DNA of 64,000 bases from Stenotrophomonas sp. ISL-67 (GCF_018612915.1 NZ_JAGGRL010000003.1:1-64000), one strand, 5' to 3'; positions 1-9,443 are shown, counted from the first letter of the stretch. A program made the numbers and translations. Notes: a model not told the origin generated them from the sequence alone.

Positions 1-153
1 CGGATCAAGCGGAGGATCTACAGCAATCACGACGAGGCGCGTGCGGATGTCTTCCAGTACATCGAGATGTTTTACAACCCAAAACGGCGGCACAGTTCCA
101 ACGACGGGCTGTCCCCGGTAGAGTTTGAGAAGCGGTACGCACTAAACGGCTGA
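1..153 (+). CDS. IS3-family transposase orfB, 3' end only
   Basis: The last 50 codons of an integrase-type (DDE) transposase; the rest lies upstream of the window. The tail reads YNPKRRHSSNDGLSPVEFE, the usual C-terminus of IS3-family OrfB, where the final catalytic Glu region is followed by the short 'RRH' stretch. The stop is at 151-153. Just after it comes TGTCTACAAAAGCCTGGGC (159-177), which I take to be in or near the right terminal repeat. The left end and the target duplication cannot be seen, so the exact IS boundary is unknown. Its position next to orphan low-GC genes suggests it helped build or interrupt this accessory patch. Confidence 0.85.
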   Translation, partial: RIKRRIYSNHDEARADVFQYIEMFYNPKRRHSSNDGLSPVEFEKRYALNG

Positions 154-218
154 CGACTGTCTACAAAAGCCTGGGCGATTCAGATAGCGTCCTGACCAGG
201 TACGAGGCTATCGACATA

Positions 219-572
219 GTGACCACCCGAATCGCAGGTCGCACCTATGCTACCGCCAGCGACCTCGGCTTCTCCTTGGTATCTGAGGACGGTGAATCTA
301 TTGACACTGTTCAGATACATGGCGAAGGCTCGGGCTATGGCGCCAGTGCACTTCTGCTTCCATGGGGGTTGCTGATGTCGGATTCATGCTCGGTCGCGCG
401 ATCCAAGCTTGGTTCCCCCATTCGTACTGGAGGTGGGGATCGCAACCCCCTGACAGGGCAGGCTATTCGAGATTGGGATTTGTTCGGTGCTGGCAATTAT
501 CGTTGTCATCTGGAGTACCTGCCGGCCAACGCAGGCATTTCACTGCTGTCGATCAACCCTGCGTCGAACTAG
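219..572 (+). CDS. hypothetical protein, possibly 5'-truncated by the IS
   Basis: A 117-aa frame from a GTG at 219. The same frame stays open upstream into the IS end (to about 150), so the real protein may have been longer and cut by the insertion. Hydrophilic, no signal peptide or membrane segment. The middle (SKLGSPIRTGGG, then NPLTGQ and WDLFGAG) and the end (LLSINPA) look like a genuine small globular protein. They loosely recall immunity-type proteins of polymorphic-toxin loci, but I cannot name a family. GC and codon use are lower than in the core genes. No clear Shine-Dalgarno site before 219, which fits a remnant. Confidence 0.4.
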   Translation: MTTRIAGRTYATASDLGFSLVSEDGESIDTVQIHGEGSGYGASALLLPWGLLMSDSCSVARSKLGSPIRTGGGDRNPLTGQAIRDWDLFGAGNYRCHLEYLPANAGISLLSINPASN

Positions 573-653
573 CAACTTCATGGCGTCATTGGGACTTCAA
601 TCCTTGGGTATGGCACCTGGCGTGCCGGTTGTACATGTTGCTTGGAGAGCACG

Positions 654-1139
654 ATGGATCTGGAACTGGTCGAGCCTGCGGTTCTCGAGTACTCTTTTCG
701 TTGGCTTGCCAAAGGTGGGAACCTGGTGATTGGCGTCCACTTGGAGCTGGGGTGGTGTGTTCGAGTTGACGGCGATGTCACTCTCCTGGACACGGAACGT
801 AGATTTGTTCCAGTTACACCGCTGTTGAAGGTACCGTTCAACGAGTTCTCTGGCCTCCTCAAGCGTGCTTCGTTGCGGAATGAAGAGTGTCGCCAGCTGA
901 TTCTTGATTTCCCTGTAGAACTTTTTCTGAAGTACGTCTTTCATACATCCTGTTCTGGCTACTGGCCGGAGCTCGCGCTGGATTGGCTGGAGGCGCAGGA
1001 GAGTTCATGGCCAATGCATCGTGCGGAGTTGGCGGGGCTCTCTGAGAGCCGGTCCATGCCGCAGAAGGCCAGGCAGCGTGCGAACAGAATGCTGCGCATT
1101 TCGGATGGAAGCAGAGTGCTGCCGCCACGCCGGAGTTGA
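654..1139 (+). CDS. hypothetical protein in accessory region
   Basis: A 161-aa protein. I chose the ATG at 654 because GGAG sits 7 bases upstream (643-646); a TTG at 642 is the in-frame alternative. No recognised domain, signal peptide or transmembrane helix. The N-terminal two thirds is rich in Leu, Val and Trp with alternating hydrophobic residues (mixed alpha/beta); the C-terminal 40 residues are basic and Arg-rich. Codon use is AT-richer than the core genes. Together with the preceding fragment and the following symE-like gene it resembles the orphan immunity or hypothetical genes found beside Rhs/CDI loci. That is context, not homology. Confidence 0.5.
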   Translation: MDLELVEPAVLEYSFRWLAKGGNLVIGVHLELGWCVRVDGDVTLLDTERRFVPVTPLLKVPFNEFSGLLKRASLRNEECRQLILDFPVELFLKYVFHTSCSGYWPELALDWLEAQESSWPMHRAELAGLSESRSMPQKARQRANRMLRISDGSRVLPPRRS

Positions 1140-1483
1140 TTGCCTGGGGCGCCCAGCGCCGCGTCGCCATCGCGATGGAGTAACGATAGCCGCCTCAACA
1201 CGACTATCTGGGCTATCGGTGACCGGGACACGGTGCCTGCCGCGCTGAGGAACGCACCGTCGTACCGAGCGCAGCTTGGATTGATTGTTGCTACTGACCC
1301 TGCTTCTTCATATGGGCAGACTGTTGGTAGCTGCGCTTTCAGCGCCATATGCGTCATAGCGAAGGTTCGGTCTACCGAAGTCCGGAAATCAAGAGGCACA
1401 AGCAACTTCCCATCGTTCGCAGCAACGCGCATGGTGTGTACCGGAGCGTAGAAACTCCAAGACATGGATAATGTATGCGTTGT
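1140..1483. other. no supportable gene
   Basis: About 340 bases between the orphan gene and the symE leader. Frames are open on both strands (for example a minus-strand frame starting at 1465), but none has a convincing ribosome site, codon pattern or recognisable product. The sequence is less GC-rich than the core. It presumably contains the promoter for the symE-like transcript, but I cannot point to clear -35/-10 boxes. Confidence 0.4.
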
Positions 1484-1607
1484 GTCGGGAGGGTGGCTAA
1501 TACAACACCCTTTGGGGAATACGCCCGCCGGCTTTCCATGTCTACGGTTTCTAACCTCCCGACTCCCTCGCCATCCCGGCGAGGGACCTTCCTACTGGAG
1601 GCACACC
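1484..1607 (+). promoter_or_regulatory. structured 5' leader of the symE-like gene
   Basis: Two perfect inverted repeats stand directly before the gene. GTCGGGAGG at 1484-1492 pairs with CCTCCCGAC at 1555-1563 and closes a loop of about 60 bases. CCCTCGCC at 1565-1572 pairs with GGCGAGGG at 1578-1585 across a 5-base loop. The Shine-Dalgarno GGAGG (1597-1601) can also pair with CTTCC at 1588-1592 (one G-U), which would hide it. Stacked stems ending at a sequestered ribosome site look like a folded regulatory leader. Classical symE is controlled by an antisense RNA (SymR); no antisense promoter is evident here. Confidence 0.5.
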
Positions 1608-1961
1608 GTGACAACGCAAATGCCCGACGACGGCTTTGACGACTACCCCTCTCAATCCGCGCGTTCCCGGCGCGCACGCGAACGCCGCGCGCAATCCGCG
1701 CCGTGCACACCGCCAGCGCACTTTCACGAAGAGCTGAAGGTTCCCTACCTCAAGATCCGCGGCCGCTGGCTGCGGCAGATGGGCTTCAACGTGGGCCGCA
1801 AGCTGCAGATCGAAGCCTGCGCTGGTGTCATCACCATCAGGCTGCTGGGCACTCCCGCGGTGGAAGACCCACGGGTGCCCAGGTTCGTGGAGCGCACGAT
1901 CTTCCACGGCGAGGTAAGCGCCGACTTGGGGCAGTTCCTTCCCGAGGACGTGATCCAATGA
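1608..1961 (+). CDS. SymE-like toxin (AbrB-fold)
   Basis: A 117-aa protein. Start chosen at GTG 1608 because GGAGG lies 6 bases upstream; ATG 1620 is the alternative, and an in-frame ATG at 1464 would translate the structured leader. Residues about 45-80 contain KIRGRWLRQMGF followed by GRKLQIEACAGVITIRLL. This is the SymE signature (an IRGRWL-type core, then a beta-strand dimer of the SpoVT-AbrB swapped-hairpin type). In E. coli, SymE is an SOS-induced type I toxin that binds nucleic acid and cuts translation. The N-terminal 40 residues are Arg/Ser-rich and the C-terminal 35 residues are an extension. The stop overlaps the next start (ATGA at 1958), implying translational coupling. Confidence 0.7.
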   Translation: MTTQMPDDGFDDYPSQSARSRRARERRAQSAPCTPPAHFHEELKVPYLKIRGRWLRQMGFNVGRKLQIEACAGVITIRLLGTPAVEDPRVPRFVERTIFHGEVSADLGQFLPEDVIQ

Positions 1962-2188
1962 AGAAGCAGGTCTACTTACGGGTGAAGGTGGACCCCGGTC
2001 TACGCCGCGCCTTTCAGCTCTCCGCGTGGCGTAGCGAGCGTTCGCCTACCCACGTGCTTCGGTCGTTGATCCAGAACTGCGTGTCCCTGGATCGGAACCT
2101 CAATGGCGTTGATATCGAGGTCTGGGGGGATTCCTTCCCGCTGGAAAGTGAAGCGACGCGGCAGCCGAACCGCCAGCACTCGCGGTGA
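1958..2188 (+). CDS. small ribbon-helix-helix-like protein coupled to symE
   Basis: A 76-aa protein whose ATG overlaps the symE stop (ATGA). The first 45 residues, KKQVYLRVKVDPGLRRAF then a helix ending HVLRSLIQNCV, fit a short beta-strand followed by two helices, as in MetJ/Arc/CopG-type DNA-binding proteins. The rest is a polar tail. I infer a regulator or antitoxin-like partner from the fold pattern and the strict coupling. No such protein belongs to classical symE/symR, so the role is open. It could also be an unrelated small cytoplasmic protein. Confidence 0.5.
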   Translation: MKKQVYLRVKVDPGLRRAFQLSAWRSERSPTHVLRSLIQNCVSLDRNLNGVDIEVWGDSFPLESEATRQPNRQHSR

Positions 2189-2418
2189 AACGATAGCAAC
2201 GTCACCGCTACCCGGAGCGCGTTGCAATGTAAATGTTCGCGCCATGCACCATTGAAAATCCGGCTACGGGCCCGTCTCCGGCAAGCTCAGCACCATATTC
2301 TGGTCGGTCTCCTCGCGCTGGCACGGGGATGAATTCCATCGTCGAACCGGGCATGTCACATCCAGCCCGCCCATCCGTCATGGCATGCTGAGACCCTTCA
2401 ATCCAGGATGCGATCGAA

Positions 2419-3926
2419 ATGCGACTTTCCTGCCGTCCCCTGGCCACCAGCGCGGCGTTGCTGCTGCTGGCGGCCTGCCAACCCGCTCCGGAGGCACCCC
2501 CGGAAGCGGCCGAGCGCCAGTACGGAACACTCACCTTCAAGCCCTGCACCCTCACCAGCGCCCAGGCCAGCAACAACGTGGAAGCCGAGTGCGCCACCCT
2601 GCAGGTGCCCGAGAACCCTGATGCGCCGGAGGGTCGAAAGATCGGGCTCAACATCGCCTGGCTGGATACCGCCAACGAAGGCGAGGGCAAGCAGGACCCG
2701 GTGTTCTTCCTGGCCGGTGGCCCGGGCCAGTCGGCCACGGAAGTGGCGGCCATCATCAACCAGTCGCTGCGCGAAGTGCGCAAGAAGCGCGACATCATCC
2801 TGGTGGACCAGCGCGGCACCGGTAAATCCAACCCGCTCAGCTGCGTGGATGCCGACGGCAAGGAGCTGGCGTTCGACGAGAACGCGGCGGCCACGCCCGA
2901 GGTGATCGCCGAGTTCGCCACGCGCTGCGCTGCAGTGCTGGCCGACCGTGCCGACACCCGCTTCTACACCACCACCCAGGCCATCGGCGATCTGGACGCC
3001 GTGCGAGCCGCGCTGGGCGTGGACAAGATCAACCTGGTCGGCGGCTCCTACGGCACCCGCGTGGCCCAGCAGTACGCCGCGCGCTTCCCGCAGCACACCC
3101 GTGTGGTGGTGATCGACGGCGTGGCCCCGAACGACCTGGCGGTGGGCGGCGACTTCGCCAACACTTTCGAGTCGGCGATCGAACTGCAGTCGGCCCAGTG
3201 CCGCAAGGACGCCGCCTGCGCCAAGCGCTTCCCGGTGGACACCCGTACCCAGCTGCGCAACGTGATGACCACGCTGGCCAAGGCGCCGGTGGACGTCGAG
3301 TACCGCGACCCGGGCACCGCCGCCGTTCGCCGCGCACCGACCAGTGCCAACACCGTGACCAGCCTGGCCTTCATGTTCTCGTACATGCCGGAGCTGTCCT
3401 CGCTGCTGCCGGTGGTGCTGGACGAGGCCGCGCAGGGCCGTTACGCGCCGCTGATGTCGCTCAACAGCCTGGCCACCCGCAACATGGCCGGGCAGATGAA
3501 CCAGGGCATGCAGTGGTCGGTGATCTGCGCCGAAGACGCCGACCGCTACCAGGAAGGCCCGGCCGGCGACCGCCTGCTCGGCCCGGAAGTGGCGCGCATG
3601 TTCTTCGCCGCCTGCCCGGTGTGGAACGTGGGCACGCGCCCGAAGCACTTCACCGCGCCGTTGAGCACCGACGTGCCGGTGCTGCTGCTGTCGGGCGAGT
3701 TCGACCCGGTTACCCCGCCGCGTTATGCCGAACAGGTGCTCAAGCACCTGCCCAACGGCCGCCACATCGTGGCCAAAGGCCAGGGCCATGGAACGCTCGG
3801 CGCCGGCTGCATGCCGCGCCTGCTCGCGCAGTTCATGGACAAGGCTGACGCCAAATCGCTGGATGCCGCCTGCCTGGACGCCCTGAGCCCGACGCCGGCC
3901 TTCACCTCGTTCAACGGATGGGAACC

Positions 3927-3930
<4 letters not shown>
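2419..3930 (+). CDS. lipoprotein alpha/beta-hydrolase, S33 tripeptidyl-aminopeptidase type
   Basis: A 503-aa secreted hydrolase. The N-terminus is a lipoprotein signal with lipobox LLAAC (Cys20). The oxyanion segment AGGPGQS (residues 99-105) and the nucleophile elbow GGSYGT (Ser210) are those of peptidase family S33. The other catalytic residues are best placed at Asp429 (GEFDPVTPP) and His457 (GQGHGT), within a C-terminal TAP-like domain. Expected to release short peptides from N-termini in the periplasm. The 230 bases upstream hold no gene and presumably the promoter. Its last codons overlap the following ABC ATPase gene by ATGA, so peptidase and exporter are made together. Confidence 0.85.
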
Positions 3931-4669
<739 letters not shown>

Positions 4670-4673
<4 letters not shown>

Positions 4674-5854
4674 GCGCGTTTGCCACGTTGTTGACCGTGA
4701 TGCGCAAGGAGCTGCGCGATCTCTCGCGTGACCGCCGTACCCTGGCCCTGACCCTGCTGTTGGGGCCGCTGCTGTACCCGATCCTGATCCTGGGCATGGG
4801 CAAGCTGGCCGAAAGCCGGGTCAAGACCCAGATCGACAAACCGCTGGACATTCCCACCATCGGCCGCGAAAACGCCCCCAACCTGGTGCGCTTCCTGGCC
4901 GCGCAGGGGCTGAACGCGGTGGAGGCACCGAAAGACCTTACCGCTGAAATCCGCGACCAGAAGATCGACATCGCGCTGCGCATCAGCCCGGAGTTCGGCA
5001 AGGACTGGGCCGAAGGGCGCCCGGCACTGGTGGAGATCGTGCAGGACAGCACCCGCCGCGATGCTGATATTCCCACCGCGCGCCTGAAGGCGGCACTGGG
5101 CGGTTACAACCAGCAAGTGGGTGCGTTGCGGCTGCTGGCACGCGGTATCGATGCGCAGGTGGCGCGCCCGCTGGACGTGGCCACCCAGGACCTGGCCACC
5201 GCCGAGGCCAAGCGCGGGGTGATGCTGTCGTTGCTGCTGCCGATCCTGCTCACCATCACCTCGTTCCTGGGCGGTGCCTACCTGGTGATGGACACCACCG
5301 CCGGTGAGCGTGAGCGGCAATCGCTGGAGCCATTGCTGGCCACGCCGGCCAAGCGCAGCGCGATTGTCAGCGGCAAGATCGCGGCGGCCTGCGTGGTGGG
5401 CGTGGTGTCGCTGCTGCTCACGCTGCTGGCGTTCAAGCTCAGCGCGCAGCTTTCCACCGGCGCGGCGGCGCGTCAGCTCAACATGGGCTTCCTGCCGATG
5501 CTGCAGATGCTGCTGGTGATGATGCCGATCCTGTTCATCGGCACCTCGCTGCTGACCTTCCTGTCGGCGGCGGCCAAGAGCATGAAGGAAGCCCAAAGCC
5601 ACATGACCTGGCTGATGCTGCTGCCGATGCTGCCCGGCTACGCACTCATGGTGTACCCGGTGAAGAGCGAGCTGTGGCAGTTCGCGGTGCCGTTCCTGGC
5701 GCAGAACCAGATGCTGCTCAAGATCATCCGCCACGAACCGATCAGCGCGCAGATGTGGGGCATCTACCTGGCAGCCGGCTTCGGTTTGGCCGCGTTGCTG
5801 TGGTACGCCGCCGTGCGCCGCTACCACCAGGAGCGCCTGGCGATTTCGGGCTGA
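4670..5854 (+). CDS. ABC-2 type permease, NatB type
   Basis: A 394-aa membrane protein. One N-terminal transmembrane helix (about residues 25-45) is followed by a soluble extracytoplasmic domain (about 50-175), then a C-terminal bundle of five or six helices from about 180 to 385. This is the NatB/ABC2_membrane_3 layout. The family motif ERERQSLEPLLATP lies just after the second helix. The start overlaps the natA-like stop (ATGA), the third gene of the coupled peptidase-exporter operon. The RAYT element begins only about 10 bases after its stop. Confidence 0.88.
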
Positions 5855-5864
5855 CTTTCCAAAT

Positions 5865-6766
5865 GGGGACGGAGGAGGTTAAGTGACGAGGCACGGTCGA
5901 ATCGTGCTTCGTTGCGGAGCCTCATCCGACCACCAGTTGATCTCAATGCTTGCTGGGCGGTCTGCCGGCTATTCTGAATACCGTTTCTCGATTGAGGGTT
6001 TCTGCGACCATTTTCTGGAATCGTTCGTCTCCCAGCGCCCGCTCCTGCTGCACGTAGCGCTGAATGTTCGCCAGTTCCTTGTCCGGAATCCCTGCGTGCA
6101 GAAAGTGTTTGTACGCGTCTGCTCGACGTGCTGCTGATCCGCCGAGCGATAGGTAGACAGGATGCGGCGTCAGCAAAGGATGGTGGGCAAGACCCAGGTG
6201 TGAACGCACGCTAGACCAGTAATGGTCCTGCGGTGACGCCACCAGCGCGGCGCGGACAGGATTGAGTTCGATATAGCGCAGCACCATCAGGAAGTAGCGG
6301 TCGGTGTCCACCAGGCAGGACTTGTACCGACTCTCCCAAAGTGTCCCGCTCCGTCCATGCCGGGTATTGAAATAGCGCACGTAGCTTTGCCCGGTGGCTT
6401 TCATTGCCAAGGCCAAAGCCTGGGCAGTCGAGGGCGTCAGCAGCAGGTGTACGTGATTGCCCATCAGCACGAATGCGTGCAGGGATACCGAATGCTTGCG
6501 GCAGGCACGGCCGAGTAAGCGGCAGTAGTGATGCCGGTCCAGGTCATCCACGAATATGGCTGCGCGATTGACCCCACGCTGGATCACGTGGAAGGGATAG
6601 TCCGGCAGTATCAATCTCGGGCGGCGGGGCATGGATGACACGGAAGTCAAGGTCAGCGACGAAGGTGGCACGGTGATGGGCCAAAGGCGCTAGGGGGAAT
6701 GCGCTCGATCGCATCGGACTAGATCCAATCAACGTCGCGGACTACTGCTTAACTTCCTCCGTCCCC
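5865..6766. mobile_element. RAYT/IS200-like element with 19-bp terminal inverted repeats
   Basis: GGGGACGGAGGAGGTTAAG at 5865-5883 and its inverted copy with one mismatch at 6748-6766 bracket a single transposase gene. Just inside the left end is a second small palindrome (CGAGGCACG at 5886-5894 against CGTGCTTCG at 5902-5910, one mismatch). The unit is about 902 bp, the size of a lone Y1-transposase element. Y1/HUH elements do not usually have long perfect inverted ends, so either these hairpin ends are REP-like recognition structures or the unit moves by an unusual route. Confidence 0.7.
5943..6632 (-). CDS. REP-associated tyrosine transposase (RAYT, Y1/HUH family)
   Basis: A 229-aa HUH single-strand DNA nuclease. 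The metal-binding HVH is at residues 60-62 after FVLMGN, the family position, and the Tyr of YIELNPVRA (about residue 120) is the likely nucleophile. The N-terminus PRRPRLILPDYPFHVIQRG is typical of RAYT proteins. I start at the ATG at 6632; a longer frame reaches 6671 without a good ribosome site. RAYTs are domesticated relatives of IS200/IS605 transposases thought to mobilise REP palindromes, which are plentiful in this window. The gene sits between the flanking inverted repeats and is intact. Confidence 0.85.
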   Translation of the reverse strand: MPRRPRLILPDYPFHVIQRGVNRAAIFVDDLDRHHYCRLLGRACRKHSVSLHAFVLMGNHVHLLLTPSTAQALALAMKATGQSYVRYFNTRHGRSGTLWESRYKSCLVDTDRYFLMVLRYIELNPVRAALVASPQDHYWSSVRSHLGLAHHPLLTPHPVYLSLGGSAARRADAYKHFLHAGIPDKELANIQRYVQQERALGDERFQKMVAETLNRETVFRIAGRPPSKH

Positions 6767-6780
6767 TTTTCTCCCAACAA

Positions 6781-6808
6781 AAAACCCCGGATCGCTCCGG
6801 GGTTTTTT
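6781..6808 (-). terminator. Rho-independent terminator of the tonB-like gene
   Basis: AAACCCCGGA and TCCGGGGTTT form a perfect stem of about 10 bp with a 4-base loop. It is flanked by A-runs on the left and T-runs on the right, so it can stop transcripts from either side. It lies about 20 bases past the stop of the minus-strand tonB-like gene. Confidence 0.85.
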
Positions 6809-6828
6809 TTGTGCCCACCAACAGTGGA

Positions 6829-7851
6829 TCAAGCGCCCGGTGCGAACGACAGCGTGCGGCGGGTGGTGACCGGGGCGCTGACCGGTTCGAACTTCCAGCG
6901 CTTGACCGCGTTGAGCGCTTCGCGGTCGAAGACGCGGGCCGGGGTGGCGCGCAGCACACGCGAGCTGGTGACCGAACCGTCGGTGCCCACGGTGATCTCC
7001 ACCAGCACTTCGCCCGCGGTGCCGGCGCGCAGCGCGTCAGTCGGGTAGCGCGGGGCCGGGGTGCTGATCGGGCGCAGGGCGGCGGCGGCCGGCGCGGCAG
7101 CGGTCTGCCGGGCAGCGCTGGCCTGGGCGGCGGCGGCAGCCTGCTGGCGCTGTTCGGTCTCGCGGCGGGTAGCGGCCTGGCGCTCGGTGTCCTGGCGCTC
7201 GGCCTCACGGCGGGCAGCATCCTGCTGCGCGGCGATCTGCTTGGCCGCTTCGGCCTCGCCTGCCTGCTGCTGGCGCTGCTGGTCGGCCAATTGCTTGACC
7301 TTGTTCTCGGCGTCCCGCTTGACCTTGTCGGTCTCTTCCTGGGTGCGCTTGAGGGCGGTCTGCATGCCGGTGGTGATGCCGGTCTTCAGGCGCGGCAGCG
7401 CCGGTGCGTTGGCGTCCACCTTTTCGATCAGCGCCACCAGGCGCTGGCCTTCGGTGAAGTCCTCGCGGTTGAGGCTCTGCTCGGCGGCAATCAGCGTGTA
7501 CGGCAGCAGGTCGGTCAGCGCGCTCTTGATCGAGGCGTCGTCCGGGGTCTTTTCACGCAGCGCCAGGTAGTACTCCATGGCGTTGTCGCCGGCCGGGGCG
7601 TACATGCGGTTCTCGCGCAGGGCCTTGCTGGCCAGGTCGCGCAGTTCCTCGGTACCCATCGACTGGACCTTGGCCGAAACGGCCGGCGCCGGCGGCGCGG
7701 CGGCAGGTGCGGCGGCCGCAGCCGCCGGTGCGGACGGCGTTGCCGGCGTGGCCGGAGCCGTTTCGTCCTTGCCCGAGCAGGCGGCCAGAGCCACCACCAG
7801 GGTCAGCGGCACCAGCAGGCGCGCCTTGGCGTTCGTGTTGACGTGCGACAT
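6829..7851 (-). CDS. TonB-family protein with a lipobox
   Basis: A 340-aa envelope protein. I start at ATG 7851, which has GGGGAG just upstream. The N-terminus has a hydrophobic stretch ending LAAC (Cys25), a lipoprotein-type cleavage site. An Ala/Pro-rich linker follows, then a helical, coiled-coil-like region rich in Gln, Glu and Arg (about 165-245). The C-terminal TonB_C domain (about 255-340) shows PRYP, VGTDGSV and WKFEP. TonB normally anchors by an uncleaved inner-membrane helix, so a lipidated form would be odd. It may act as a periplasmic or outer-membrane helper rather than the main energy transducer. No exbB/exbD nearby. Confidence 0.8.
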   Translation of the reverse strand: MSHVNTNAKARLLVPLTLVVALAACSGKDETAPATPATPSAPAAAAAAPAAAPPAPAVSAKVQSMGTEELRDLASKALRENRMYAPAGDNAMEYYLALREKTPDDASIKSALTDLLPYTLIAAEQSLNREDFTEGQRLVALIEKVDANAPALPRLKTGITTGMQTALKRTQEETDKVKRDAENKVKQLADQQRQQQAGEAEAAKQIAAQQDAARREAERQDTERQAATRRETEQRQQAAAAAQASAARQTAAAPAAAALRPISTPAPRYPTDALRAGTAGEVLVEITVGTDGSVTSSRVLRATPARVFDREALNAVKRWKFEPVSAPVTTRRTLSFAPGA

Positions 7852-8010
7852 CCAACTCCCCTTTGAAGAACGACGATACGTAAGGCCTGATACGGTCAGG
7901 CCGACCGAAGCCCCGGAACGTTTCCCAGCGTCCGGCGCGGTACAGCAGGTGCCCAATCTAGCATCCCCGCGCCCCGCTTTGCAGGGCTCGGGGCGGGGCA
8001 GGGCAGGCGG

Positions 8011-8646
8011 TCAGTGCGCCAGCGACTTGCTCGGGGTGTGGGCCATCAGCTTGTCGGTGTAGGCGATGCCGATCGCCGACAGGATGAATGCGGCGTGGAT
8101 GATGGTCTGCCACATCACGCCGCTGGCGCTCATGGACGAGCATTTGAACGAGGCTTCCACGGCCGGGCCGTACTTGGCCACCGCATCCAGCACGGCGGTG
8201 ACGTACCCGGGGCTGTTGCACGAGGGCAGGCCGTCCAGGTTGCCGGCGCCGATGAAGGTCTTGAGCAGGTGGATCGAGGAGATGCCGATGATCGACAGGG
8301 CCAGCTTCACCTTCAGCACGCTGGCATTGACGTGGCTGAGCCACTCCGGCTGGTCAGGGTGGTTTTCCAGGCGCAGGCGCGAGACGAAGGTTTCGTAACC
8401 GCCCACGATCACCATCACCAGCAGGTTGGAGATCATCACCACGTCGATCAGGCCCAGCACCAGCAGCATGATTTCCTGCTCGCCCATGCTGTTGGCCTTG
8501 TGGACCAGGTGCCACAGCTCCTTGCCAAACAGGAACACGTAGACGCACTGCGCCAGGATCAGGCCCAGGTACAGCGGCAGCTGCAGCCAGCGCGAGGCGA
8601 AGATCAGGGAGGACAGGGGACTGATGGGCTTGGCGGTCGAGCTCAT
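8011..8646 (-). CDS. YqhA/TIGR00645 family membrane protein
   Basis: A 211-aa integral membrane protein with four predicted helices. [18 protein letters not shown] (near residue 20) is the family N-terminus, and the long polar loop carrying [15 protein letters not shown] is characteristic. I chose ATG 8646; an upstream ATG at 8694 would add 16 residues. Function unknown in all bacteria. It is divergent from the GST gene and about 160 bases upstream of the tonB-like gene on the same strand. Confidence 0.82.
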   Translation of the reverse strand: MSSTAKPISPLSSLIFASRWLQLPLYLGLILAQCVYVFLFGKELWHLVHKANSMGEQEIMLLVLGLIDVVMISNLLVMVIVGGYETFVSRLRLENHPDQPEWLSHVNASVLKVKLALSIIGISSIHLLKTFIGAGNLDGLPSCNSPGYVTAVLDAVAKYGPAVEASFKCSSMSASGVMWQTIIHAAFILSAIGIAYTDKLMAHTPSKSLAH

Positions 8647-8753
8647 GCTGGAATGCTGCGTTGCGGGGGACGCCGCAGAGTAGCGGGCCTTCATGACCCT
8701 GCCAACCCAACTGACGCACTAGACTCGGCATTCCTGAACCGCTGGGTCCTGTC

Positions 8754-9443
8754 ATGATCGATCTGTATTACTGGCCAACCCCCAATGGCCACAAAGTCAC
8801 CCTGTTGCTGGAAGAACTGGGCCTGCCATACACCATCAAGCCGGTGAACATCGGCAGCGGCGACCAGTTCAAGCCCGAATTCCTGGCCATTTCCCCCAAC
8901 AACAAGATGCCGGCGCTGGTGGACCACCAGCCCACCGACGGTGGCGCGCCGCAGAGCGTGTTCGAGTCCGGGGCGATCCTGCTGTACCTGGCCGAGAAGA
9001 GTGGCAGGTTCCTGCCGGCCGATACCCGCGGCCGGGTGGCGGTGCTGGAATGGCTGTTCTGGCAGATGGCCGGGCTGGGCCCGATGAGCGGCCAGATGGG
9101 CCATTTCAATGTGTATGCGCCCGAGCAGATTCCGTATGCCATCGAGCGGTACGGCAACGAAGTGCGCCGCCTGCATGGGGTGATGGACAAGCGCCTGGCC
9201 GGCAGCGCCTTCCTGGGGGGCGACGAATACAGCATCGCCGACATGGCCAGCTACCCGTGGATTGGCGCGTACGACAAGCTGCCGGCCGATTTCGCCGCGT
9301 TCCCGAACCTGAAGCGTTGGCACGACGCGATCGCCGCGCGCCCGGCTACCCAGCGGGCTTATGCGCTGAAGCACAAAGTGAACCCGGACGCCGGCAAGCC
9401 GCTCAGCGAAGAAGAGCGCAAGCACCTCTTCGGCCAGCGCTGA
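8754..9443 (+). CDS. yfcG: glutathione S-transferase, Nu class (YfcG/YghU-like)
   Basis: A 229-aa soluble protein. The N-terminal thioredoxin-fold domain contains YYWPTPNGHKV, the TPNGHK motif of Nu-class GSTs, and NNKMPAL with the cis-proline. The C-terminal helical domain contains EYSIADMASYPW. These enzymes act as disulfide-bond oxidoreductases using glutathione rather than as classical conjugating GSTs. Single gene with its own promoter region, divergent from the yqhA-like gene. The paralogue YghU is the main alternative name. Confidence 0.85.
   Translation: MIDLYYWPTPNGHKVTLLLEELGLPYTIKPVNIGSGDQFKPEFLAISPNNKMPALVDHQPTDGGAPQSVFESGAILLYLAEKSGRFLPADTRGRVAVLEWLFWQMAGLGPMSGQMGHFNVYAPEQIPYAIERYGNEVRRLHGVMDKRLAGSAFLGGDEYSIADMASYPWIGAYDKLPADFAAFPNLKRWHDAIAARPATQRAYALKHKVNPDAGKPLSEEERKHLFGQR

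Noticed and set aside
959-1465. 168-aa minus-strand frame in the accessory patch
   Set aside because: No convincing ribosome site, and it overlaps the better-supported plus-strand gene at 654-1139 in its C-terminal half. Kept only as a possibility.
1464-1607. In-frame ATG extension of the symE-like gene
   Set aside because: It would translate perfect stems of the leader and has no ribosome site; the GTG at 1608 has GGAGG at ideal spacing.
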